Source of the DNA: JAUIAS01 sp030425395
Lineage (GTDB): Bacteria > Pseudomonadota > Alphaproteobacteria > Rhodobacterales > Rhodobacteraceae
Assembly (NCBI GenBank): GCA_043553855.1
Contig: CP121336.1
Span: 3,100,001 to 3,164,000 of the forward strand
Direction: 5' to 3'
Length of the DNA stretch: 64,000 nt
The notes under the pieces were generated by a model that saw only the letters and a program-made list of their open reading frames with translations, was not told where the DNA came from and did no database searches. Positions 1 through 7,425 of this stretch are shown piece by piece (the stretch's first letter is position 1; each line of letters starts with the position of its first letter). The translations under genes were made by a program, and so were the position numbers.

Positions 1-375
1 CAGTTGCCGCCATGTCAGGGCTTCGAACAATTCGTCCAGTGACCCCGCGCCACCGGGCAGGACCATGATCGCATCAGCGTTCATGAACATCACCTTTTTG
101 CGTTCGTGCATGGTTTCGGTGACGACATAGCGGGTCAGATCGGTTTTGCCGACTTCCCAAGCGACAAGGTGGGCAGGGATCACGCCAAAGGTATCGGCCC
201 CGGCATCCTGAGCGGCGCGCGCGACGCGGCCCATCAGGCCCACATCCCCGGCCCCATAGACCAACCGCCAGCCGTTGCGCGCAATCATCACTCCGGTGTC
301 ATCGGCGGCGGCACCATAGCTGTCGATTGCCCCGGATCGCGATCCGCAATACACACAAACGGATTTGATCTGCAT
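1..375 (-). CDS. LOG family protein (TIGR00730 type), partial
   Basis: The visible 125 residues are the N-terminal part; the gene continues beyond base 1. They start MQIKSVCVYCGSR, the usual opening of the Rossmann-like LOG family, and reach the nucleotide-binding motif PGGAGSLDE, a variant of the family PGGxGTxxE (Ser replaces Thr). The region METMHERKK-type stretch (VTETMHERKKVMF) just before it is also typical. Known members are cytokinin riboside 5'-monophosphate phosphoribohydrolases, which split nucleoside monophosphates into base and ribose 5-phosphate in the cytosol; many bacterial members were once called lysine decarboxylases. Substrate here is not known. The gene is divergent from the LysM gene, with a 114-base intergenic region that holds both promoters. 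Confidence 0.85.
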   Translation of the reverse strand, partial: MQIKSVCVYCGSRSGAIDSYGAAADDTGVMIARNGWRLVYGAGDVGLMGRVARAAQDAGADTFGVIPAHLVAWEVGKTDLTRYVVTETMHERKKVMFMNADAIMVLPGGAGSLDELFEALTWRQL

Positions 376-489
376 GGGGTGGATCCTTCTGCTTTCGGGT
401 GCTGCCGGGCGGGGCGTTATCGCAAGTGATAGCGGCTGGGAAGGGTCTGCTCAACCTGCATGACTGCCGTAAACGGGGGAAAGACGGAT

Positions 490-2511
490 ATGGCTGGAAA
501 ACCGGGGTTTTTCGGGCTGGGCACCGGGGGTGTCGTGGCGGCGGGCGCGGTGATCGTTGCGGCGCTGGTTGCTGGTGTTTTCGCGCTGCGGTCGGGCGGC
601 GATGCGCCTGTTGTCATTGGGTCCGCAGCCGATCAGGTGTCGGAGCCTGCGCCGGCCCCGGTTACGGCCCCTGTTGATACCTCTGAAACATCCGCGCCCG
701 CAGAGCAGGTGCAAGCGGATCCATCGTCCGTCGGGCAAGGTGCGTCCGGCGCGACAATTCAATCTGGTGCCCGCGAACCGGATCAGGGTTCGGAGGGGCA
801 ACCGGCCACGATGCCTTTGGCCGAACCGGTCGAGCAGGTTGCCGAAGCCGCTTCTGACAAGACGGCAGAAGGCAGCGCAGAGGCACAGACGTCCGGTCCG
901 AATGTTGATCCGGGCGATGCCGCCCAGACCGCTGAGGCTGCGCCGCCCGCGCCAGAAGTCGCCGTGTCTGATCCGCAACCCGAACTACAGACAGAACCAG
1001 AGAGCGAGCCACAGACAGAACCACAGAGTGAGCCACAAAACGAGCCAAGGACAGAAGATGTCGCCACGGCCAACGCACCCGCACCGCAGGCGGCACCGTC
1101 TCCTGCGGTGATACCGGTGGTCCCCACGACACCGGCACCAACGGCCTTGGCACCCGTCGCACCATCGGCGGCAGTGCCCGACGCACCGTCCGGCCCCGTG
1201 GTGCGCACCACGGCTCCGCCGAGGATGACTGCCGCGGCACCGATGGCACCTGCACCACAGGAACCGGCCCCTGCGGCCCCGCCCGCGCTGGACGCGCCGG
1301 GGTTCGATGTGGTGCGTATCGCCCCGGACGGCGAGGCGGTTCTGGCAGGCACCGCACCTGCTGGCGCTGTGTTGTCTTTCCTTCTGGACGGGGTTGAGGT
1401 CGATCGCATCCGCGTGGACGGTTCGGGCGGGTTTGCGGCCTTCCTGAGCTTTGGTGCATCGCCGGATGCCCGCATCCTGACCGCGCGTGCGGAAAAGAAC
1501 GGACAGGTGGCGCTGTCGGATGATATCATCCTTGCGCCCAGCCCCGTTGTCAGCCCTGTTGCCACGGCTAGCGTCGATCCGCAGCCGGAACTAACGCCAG
1601 ATCCAAAATCCGAGCCGGTGGCGGCCGCGCGCGACGACGTATCCGCAACCACATCCGAAACCGCACCCGCGCCACAGCCGGTGGACCAAGCGTCATCTAC
1701 TGCCGACCCTGCAACGCCGCCACAGGGTGTATCGGCCCAAGAGCCAGCGGCCGATCTGGCGGAGGCACCTGTTCAAGAGCCTGTTCAAGACACGATTGCC
1801 GGGTCGGTGACACAAACCCAAGCGCAACCGTCTGCTGGTACAACGCAAACGGCGCAAGCGGCGCAAGCGGCCCCGGCAAGCCAGCCCGCGCCTGCACCGG
1901 TGCCCGCGCCATTGGCCATTCTGCGGGCTGACGAGCAAGGTGTTGAACTTCTGCAACCCAGCGCGCCGGACGTGCCGATTGCGGTGTCTCTCATGCTTGA
2001 TACCATCGGGTATTCCCAAGCTGGCGAGGTGCTTTTGTCTGGTCGCGGGCAACCGGGCGAGATCGTCCGCGCCTACGTCAACAATACCGCCAAACAGGAT
2101 TTTGTTATCGGGGCCGACGGGCGCTGGCGCGGTGAAATGCGCGATGTCAGGCCGGGTATCTATACGCTGCGCCTTGATGCGTTGGGGCAGGGTGGATCCG
2201 TGACCGGTCGGATCGAAACCCCGTTCAAACGCGAGGCACCCGAAGTTCTGGCCGCTGCGACCGCGCGTGCCACGCCGCGCGCAGCGCCACGGCCTGCCGG
2301 TGCTGCGGCCACCGCCGCGGAACCTGCCCCGGTTGCGCGAAGCGCACCGGTGCGGCAGGTCACCGTTCAGAAAGGTGATACGCTCTGGGCCATTTCACGG
2401 GAACGGTATGGGGATGGGCTGCTTTATGTGCGGGTGTTTCAGGCCAACCGCGACAACATCCGCGACCCCGATCTGATCTATCCCGGGCAGGTGTTCACGG
2501 TTCCCGAATAG
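490..2511 (+). CDS. LysM peptidoglycan-binding protein with Pro/Ala/Glu-rich linkers
   Basis: I start the 673-residue protein at ATG 490 (MAGKPGFFG) because a GGGGAAAG site lies just upstream; an in-frame ATG at 460 would add ten residues. One N-terminal membrane segment (about residues 11-33) is followed by long low-complexity sequence rich in Pro, Ala, Glu and Gln, including short repeats such as PQTEPESEP. Two glycine-rich beta segments resemble bacterial Ig-like modules (about 280-350 and 510-580). The last 50 residues are a LysM domain (VTVQKGDTLWAISRERYGDG, about 624-673), which binds glycan strands. The likely role is a membrane-anchored periplasmic wall-binding protein. Similar proteins are common upstream of ABC exporters in Rhodobacteraceae, from memory. 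Enzymatic activity is not evident. Confidence 0.85.
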   Translation: MAGKPGFFGLGTGGVVAAGAVIVAALVAGVFALRSGGDAPVVIGSAADQVSEPAPAPVTAPVDTSETSAPAEQVQADPSSVGQGASGATIQSGAREPDQGSEGQPATMPLAEPVEQVAEAASDKTAEGSAEAQTSGPNVDPGDAAQTAEAAPPAPEVAVSDPQPELQTEPESEPQTEPQSEPQNEPRTEDVATANAPAPQAAPSPAVIPVVPTTPAPTALAPVAPSAAVPDAPSGPVVRTTAPPRMTAAAPMAPAPQEPAPAAPPALDAPGFDVVRIAPDGEAVLAGTAPAGAVLSFLLDGVEVDRIRVDGSGGFAAFLSFGASPDARILTARAEKNGQVALSDDIILAPSPVVSPVATASVDPQPELTPDPKSEPVAAARDDVSATTSETAPAPQPVDQASSTADPATPPQGVSAQEPAADLAEAPVQEPVQDTIAGSVTQTQAQPSAGTTQTAQAAQAAPASQPAPAPVPAPLAILRADEQGVELLQPSAPDVPIAVSLMLDTIGYSQAGEVLLSGRGQPGEIVRAYVNNTAKQDFVIGADGRWRGEMRDVRPGIYTLRLDALGQGGSVTGRIETPFKREAPEVLAAATARATPRAAPRPAGAAATAAEPAPVARSAPVRQVTVQKGDTLWAISRERYGDGLLYVRVFQANRDNIRDPDLIYPGQVFTVPE

Positions 2512-2656
2512 GTTTCACGCCTGACCGGGGCGCAGGGACTGTCCCGGCAACATGCGCGTCGGGACCAATGGTGCCGCGGGATCGTGGGCACTGGCCATTT
2601 CCCGTCCGCGGTTCTACATCCCTTACTTGCGACCAAATGCGAAGGGCCCCGATCAG

Positions 2657-4459
2657 ATGAACCAGACAGACGTCGCCGCTGCCGAAAAGCGGTCTGCCGT
2701 GCGGACCATTCGCAAGGTCGTTCCCTATCTGTGGCCCAAGGATCTGCCCTGGGTCCGCCGCCGCGTTGTCGGTGCCCTGCTGATCCTGATCCTGGCCAAG
2801 CTCGTTACGGTGCTGACGCCGGTTCTGTACAAGGGGGCAGTGGACGCGCTGGCGGGCGAGGGCGCGCCGATGCTGGCCTTGGGGGCTGTCGGACTGACGC
2901 TCGCCTATGGTTTGGCGCGCTTGATGTCGAACGGGTTCCAGCAACTGCGCGATGCGGTGTTTGCCGCTGTCGGGCAACGGGCGCTGCGCAAGCTGGCGCT
3001 CGAGACCTTTCAGCATATCCACCGGCTGTCGATGCGGTATCACATCACGCGCAAGACCGGCGGTCTGTCGCGGATCATCGAACGCGGGGTCAAGGGCGTT
3101 GATTTCCTGTTGCGCTTTTTGCTGTTTTCCATTGGGCCGCTGGTGCTGGAACTGGTCATGGTGGCCGGTATCTTCTTTTTTCTGTTTGACGCGCGGTATC
3201 TCGCGGCGGTGGTGGTCACCATCGCGCTTTATGTCTGGTTTACCTTCAAGGTGACCGAGTGGCGCGTGAAACTGCGCCGCGAGATGAACGATCAGGACAC
3301 GGATGCCAATCAAAAGGCCATCGACAGCCTGCTGAATTTTGAAACGGTCAAGTATTTCGGGGCTGAAGAGCGCGAGGCAGCACGCTATGATGCGGCGATG
3401 CGCGGCTATGAGCGCGCCGCCCTGCTGACGTCCTATTCGCTGGCGGCACTCAATTTTGGACAGGCGTTCCTGATCACATCCGGTCTGGTGGCGGTCATGG
3501 TCATGGCTGCGATGGGCGTGCAGGATGGCACTCTGACCGTGGGCGATTTCGTTATGGTCAACGCCTATATGATCCAGATCACCATGCCGCTGAATTTCCT
3601 TGGCACAGTGTATCGCGAAATCCGTCAGGCGCTGGTCGATATGGGCGAGATGTTCGACCTGCTCGAACAACCCTCCGAGGTCAAGGACAAGCCCGGTGCG
3701 GCCCCTGTTGCGATAACCGGTGGTGAGATCGCGCTGGAAGATGTGCGGTTCGGGTATGACCCAAAGCGCGAAATCCTCAAGGGGGTGAACCTGACAGTGC
3801 CCGCAGGCCACACGGTTGCCATTGTCGGTGCCACGGGATCGGGCAAATCCACCATCGGGCGTTTGCTGTTCCGTTTCTATGACGTGACCCACGGCGCGTT
3901 GCGCATCGACGGACAGGATGTGCGCGATGTCACCCAGAAAAGCCTGCATGACGTGATCGGGGTCGTTCCGCAGGATACGGTCCTGTTCAACGACACGATC
4001 CGGTACAACATCGCCTATGGCCGGGACGGTGCCACCCAGGACGATGTGGAGGCCGCAGCCCGTGCCGCGCAAATCCACGACTTTATCGAAACCCTTCCCG
4101 AAGGCTATGACACGGCGGTTGGGGAACGAGGGCTCAAGCTGTCCGGCGGAGAAAAACAACGCGTCGGTATTGCGCGCACGCTTCTCAAGAATCCGCCGAT
4201 CCTTTTGTTGGACGAGGCAACCTCGGCGCTGGACAGCCAGACCGAGCACGACATTCAGTCTGCACTGCGACGGGCTGGCAAAGGGCGCACGGTGATTACC
4301 ATCGCGCACCGCCTGTCCACGGTTGCCGAAGCCGACCAGATCGTGGTTCTGGATGCCGGGGAGGTCGTCGAACGGGGCACGCATGACGAATTGCTGGACC
4401 GGGGCGGACGCTATGCGCATCTGTGGCATCGCCAGCAGTCCGACGATTTCGCGGCCTGA
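2657..4459 (+). CDS. ABC transporter, fused permease/ATPase (Atm1/HMT1-like)
   Basis: This 600-residue half-transporter has an N-terminal six-helix permease (about residues 35-330) and a C-terminal ATPase. Walker A GATGSGKST is near residue 391, the signature LSGGEKQRVGIARTL near 495, Walker B ILLLDEATSALD near 515 and the H-loop AHRLST near 550. I prefer ATG 2657 (MNQTDVAAAEKR) over the upstream ATG 2552, whose extra 35 residues look non-conserved. The permease sequence (TRKTGGLSRIIERG, NYETVKYF-like LNFETVKYFG) matches the mitochondrial Atm1/HMT1 branch, which exports glutathione-linked sulfur or metal compounds. Function in this organism is inferred from family only. It works as a homodimer in the inner membrane. 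Confidence 0.9.
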   Translation: MNQTDVAAAEKRSAVRTIRKVVPYLWPKDLPWVRRRVVGALLILILAKLVTVLTPVLYKGAVDALAGEGAPMLALGAVGLTLAYGLARLMSNGFQQLRDAVFAAVGQRALRKLALETFQHIHRLSMRYHITRKTGGLSRIIERGVKGVDFLLRFLLFSIGPLVLELVMVAGIFFFLFDARYLAAVVVTIALYVWFTFKVTEWRVKLRREMNDQDTDANQKAIDSLLNFETVKYFGAEEREAARYDAAMRGYERAALLTSYSLAALNFGQAFLITSGLVAVMVMAAMGVQDGTLTVGDFVMVNAYMIQITMPLNFLGTVYREIRQALVDMGEMFDLLEQPSEVKDKPGAAPVAITGGEIALEDVRFGYDPKREILKGVNLTVPAGHTVAIVGATGSGKSTIGRLLFRFYDVTHGALRIDGQDVRDVTQKSLHDVIGVVPQDTVLFNDTIRYNIAYGRDGATQDDVEAAARAAQIHDFIETLPEGYDTAVGERGLKLSGGEKQRVGIARTLLKNPPILLLDEATSALDSQTEHDIQSALRRAGKGRTVITIAHRLSTVAEADQIVVLDAGEVVERGTHDELLDRGGRYAHLWHRQQSDDFAA

Positions 4460-4673
4460 GTCGACCAGTATGCCAGCGGGTGAACCGGAGCGGAAACCGT
4501 GGGGTGAACCGGGGCATGGAGATGGCTGGCTTGTGGCGGTCCTGGACAGACTGCGGCGGGTTCGTGGTGCCGGGGCGGCAGTTGAATGGCCTGCGTGCAA
4601 AAAGGCGAAAAAACCGCAGGCGCAGGTGCGAAACCCCTTGCCAGAGGCACCCGCGTAGGGTCACCTCGGGGCT

Positions 4674-6278
4674 ATGACGACGCAGACACACACCGCCGGG
4701 TTCACGCGGCTATACGCCTTCGGCGCGCTCTTTGCCTTGGAAGCGGTCGGGATCGTGGTCCTGTTCCAGATCCTCAGCGCGCTGGATTGCCGGGAAACCG
4801 GCTATCTGATGGCCTGTCGCGGGCTACGCGGGGTCATGGTTCATGCGTTGTGTGTGTTTGCGGGCATCATTCTGCTTCTCGTGCTCAAGTCAGATTTGCG
4901 GCATGCGCTGTCATCCGAGATGCGCCGCCAGCAGGGCAATGGGTGGCTGTGGCCGGTGCTGCATCTGGGCGGCATTCTGCTGATCCTTTTGCCGCGCCTG
5001 CTCTCGGATCCGACGCAGTTGAACCAATCATTTCCGCTGCTGTTTGCGGGGCTGGTGTCGGGCGGTATTCTGGCCGGTGTGGCGGCCCTGTTCTGGATGA
5101 TGCCGCCGCGTGGGTGGCGCGACTGGATCCAATCCGCGCCGGCCTCAATCGGTGCGGTTGTTCTGATTGCGTTGCTGACACCGACGCTGGCCAGCATCAT
5201 CAACCCGCTGTGGTGGTCCATGACTTTCCTTGTGTGGGGCACCTTCTACGGTGTGGCGATCGTGCTGGGCACGCTGGGCAATCAGGTGGCCATGGACCCG
5301 ACCCGCGAAGTGATCGGCACGGGGGATTTTCTGGTTCAGGTGGCTGACACCTGTTCAGGGATCGAAGGGCTGGCCCTGACCACTGCATTCATGGGGATCT
5401 ATGCCGTATTGATGCGCGGCGACCTGCGACAGGGAAGGTTCTGGTTGTTCGTGTGGCCCGGTGCCCTGATCATGAGCTTCCTGTTCAACATCCTGCGGAT
5501 TTCGGGATTGATCCTCATCGGGGCCTATGTGTCGCCGGATCTGGCGGTGAACGGGTTCCATAGTTTTGCGGGCTGGTTGGCCTTTACGGTTCTGTCGCTT
5601 GGCATACTGTTTATCGTTCAGGCGGTGCCGGGTCTGATGCGCGAAGAGCCAAGCCGCCGCGACAGCGACCTGCCTCCGATATCCGAAGATCAGGCCTCGG
5701 CGTTTATCCTGCCGTTCTTGTTGTTCATGCTGGCGGGGCTGGTGGTGAACACGTTTTATTCGGAACCGGCCCTTGGCTATCCGATTCAGGCAGCGGCGAT
5801 GCTGCTGGGGCTCTTGTGGTTGCGCAAACCGTTTCTGGCGCTGGAGTGGCGGCTTGACCCATTGGCGATCGGTGCCGGTGTCGTGATCGGGGTTGGCTGG
5901 GTTCTGACAAGCCAGGCGTCAGCCTCGATGTCCCCGCTTGCCGAACTGGGCGGGATGACCCTTGCGCTGTGGGTGATTGTGCGCGTGCTGGGCACGTCGC
6001 TGCTGGTCCCGATGGTGGAAGAGGCCTTCTTTCGTGGATATCTGCTTGGCCTGATCGACGATGGGACAGTGCTGCGCCGGGTGCTGGCGGTGGGGGTGAC
6101 CACCGCCGCTTTTGCGGCGCTGCACGGTCGTTTGCTTGAAGCGGGCCTGGCGGGCCTGATCTTTGCCCTTCTGGTCCTGCGCAGCGGGCGGGTCACGGAT
6201 GCGATCGTGTCACATGCGGTCGCCAATGCGTTGATCGCAGCAGTCGCCTTTGCAAAAGACGATTGGACGCTGATCTGA
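4674..6278 (+). CDS. xrtE: Exosortase E/protease fusion (VPEID-CTERM system)
   Basis: This 534-residue polytopic membrane protein joins two enzymes. The N-terminal exosortase carries the catalytic triad in its usual order: Cys near residue 227 in ADTCSGIEG, Arg near 275 in NILRISG and His near 296 in FHSFAGW. The C-terminal part is a CPBP-type (CAAX-like, glutamic) intramembrane protease with EExxxR in VEEAFFRGYL (near 449), LHG, and HxxxN in SHAVANAL. The fusion is a family recognised in roseobacters as exosortase E with VPEID-CTERM targets. Exosortases cleave a C-terminal sorting signal and are thought to transfer the protein to another acceptor. Three matching targets lie immediately downstream on the other strand; the first stop codon abuts this one. 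What the protease half cuts is unknown. Confidence 0.9.
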   Translation: MTTQTHTAGFTRLYAFGALFALEAVGIVVLFQILSALDCRETGYLMACRGLRGVMVHALCVFAGIILLLVLKSDLRHALSSEMRRQQGNGWLWPVLHLGGILLILLPRLLSDPTQLNQSFPLLFAGLVSGGILAGVAALFWMMPPRGWRDWIQSAPASIGAVVLIALLTPTLASIINPLWWSMTFLVWGTFYGVAIVLGTLGNQVAMDPTREVIGTGDFLVQVADTCSGIEGLALTTAFMGIYAVLMRGDLRQGRFWLFVWPGALIMSFLFNILRISGLILIGAYVSPDLAVNGFHSFAGWLAFTVLSLGILFIVQAVPGLMREEPSRRDSDLPPISEDQASAFILPFLLFMLAGLVVNTFYSEPALGYPIQAAAMLLGLLWLRKPFLALEWRLDPLAIGAGVVIGVGWVLTSQASASMSPLAELGGMTLALWVIVRVLGTSLLVPMVEEAFFRGYLLGLIDDGTVLRRVLAVGVTTAAFAALHGRLLEAGLAGLIFALLVLRSGRVTDAIVSHAVANALIAAVAFAKDDWTLI

Positions 6279-6443
6279 TCACCCGCGGCGGCGGCGGCGT
6301 TCCAGAACGAAGAAAACTGCCGACAAAACCACAGCTACGGCCAACGCACCGCTGGATGCGTCGATTTCAGGGACTGACGCGGTCGGCGTTCCGGGATTGC
6401 TGCAATTCGTATAGCCGAACCAATGACACCAAAAGTCGCTCAT
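6279..6443 (-). CDS. VPEID-CTERM sorting-domain peptide 1 (54 aa)
   Basis: A 54-residue protein starts at ATG 6443 with a strong AGAGGAAGG site. It consists of a 23-residue head (MSDFWCHWFGYTNCSNPG and a few more), the signal VPEIDASSGALA, one hydrophobic helix and the basic tail ERRRRRG. This is the tripartite plan of exosortase substrates, and VPEID is the exact signal named for exosortase E. There is no N-terminal signal peptide, which larger PEP-CTERM proteins normally have. Two cysteines (residues 6 and 14) flank an FGY. The stop codon directly abuts the stop of xrtE, so the two genes converge with no spacer. The 284 bases upstream (6444-6727) hold no other gene that I can see and are AT-rich near 6500-6560, a likely promoter zone. 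Confidence 0.85.
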   Translation of the reverse strand: MSDFWCHWFGYTNCSNPGTPTASVPEIDASSGALAVAVVLSAVFFVLERRRRRG

Positions 6444-6727
6444 GGGATACCTTCCTCTCGATAGATGTGATGTCTATGTGCCGAAAGATAATCGCCCGGG
6501 AAAGCAATTTCGCAAATTTTGTGAAAAAAATGTGTTCAATAACAATAGTTTATGAACAATGAGGGTGCGGGGTGCTTATTGTGTCTTCACCGGAAACGCC
6601 GCGGGCCCGTGCCGGGCGATCATGACGTGCCGGTCCATGTTGAACAGGATATGTGATTCGGATTCTTTGCCGCGATCTGTCGATTCAGGGGCGGTCCGGG
6701 ATCGGCCTGTCCGCGCGGGACACTGGG

Positions 6728-6922
6728 TCAGGCGGTCCCGCGCTGCCGCAATTCACGGGTCAGGAGCAGAGCGGCGATGACAATGGCCACAGCCGCGGTT
6801 CCCGACGACACGGTGATTTCCGGCACCGAGGCGATGCTCGCGCCATAGTGCGTAGAGGAGGACACAGGGGCGTAAGGCGATCCGCAGCCAAAGCCGAAGA
6901 GGTCGCACAACAAATGTTTCAT
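6728..6922 (-). CDS. VPEID-CTERM sorting-domain peptide 2 (64 aa)
   Basis: A 64-residue protein has a 32-residue head starting MKHLLCDLFGFGCGSPYAP, the sorting signal VPEITVSSGTAAV, a hydrophobic helix and the tail RELRQRGTA. The signal has Thr where the family has Asp. Like peptide 1 the head contains two Cys around an FG-aromatic pair (CDLFGFGC), so the heads of peptides 1 and 2 look related. There is no signal peptide. The ribosome site before ATG 6922 is poor (AATGAGAACATGACCC), so expression may be low or start elsewhere. It sits between peptides 1 and 3 on the same strand, as a separate gene with 147 bases before peptide 3; that gap holds a GC-rich inverted repeat near 6990-7030 that may end transcription of peptide 3. 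Confidence 0.75.
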   Translation of the reverse strand: MKHLLCDLFGFGCGSPYAPVSSSTHYGASIASVPEITVSSGTAAVAIVIAALLLTRELRQRGTA

Positions 6923-7069
6923 GGGTCATGTTCTCATTTAGGCAAGAATGACCTTGCCAGAGGACTGTGACCAAATGATGGAGTTTTTAGGGTGCCCCTA
7001 GGCAGGAGAGGAGCACCAGCCGGGGCAGAGGTGGCTCAGGCACCGCATAGGGGCCTTGGCCAAACCGTT

Positions 7070-7249
7070 TCAGGCGGCGCGACGCTGGCGCAATTCGCGC
7101 ATCAACAGCAGGCCGGCCGCAATTGCGGCAAGGGCCAACGCCCCGCTTGAGGCATCAATTTCCGGAACCGCTTTTGCCGCGTTGGCTGCTGCATCCGTCG
7201 ATCCGCCTGCGCCGAGGCTATCCAGAAGATCAAGAACCCACTGAGGCAT
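7070..7249 (-). CDS. VPEID-CTERM sorting-domain peptide 3 (59 aa)
   Basis: A 59-residue protein begins MPQWVLDLLDSLGAGGST at ATG 7249, with AAGGAACA seven bases upstream. The head is 27 residues, amphipathic and without Cys. It is followed by VPEIDASSGALAL, a hydrophobic helix and the tail RELRQRRAA. The core VPEIDASSGALA is identical to that of peptide 1, and the tail is nearly identical to peptide 2, which supports one common processing enzyme (exosortase E at 4674-6278). No N-terminal signal peptide is present. The 176 bases between this start and the RND gene contain only its promoter region as far as I can tell. Confidence 0.85.
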   Translation of the reverse strand: MPQWVLDLLDSLGAGGSTDAAANAAKAVPEIDASSGALALAAIAAGLLLMRELRQRRAA

Positions 7250-7425
7250 GTCACTGTTCCTTATTCAAAACCTGTTGAATCTATGAACGGTGTATGGACC
7301 GCGAATATTAAGGAAAGGAATACGCCACGCCAAAAGATAGCAGGGCGAAATCCAATGGACCGCCCCGCCAACTTTGCACAATCATTATCGCAGGAAAGAG
7401 GTGATCCCCTATACCCGTTTTGCCG

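Noticed and set aside
2495..4600. A 701-residue open frame on the minus strand
   Set aside because: It lies antisense to the ABC transporter and is His/Arg/Gln-rich without domain sequence, as expected of the opposite strand of a GC-rich gene.
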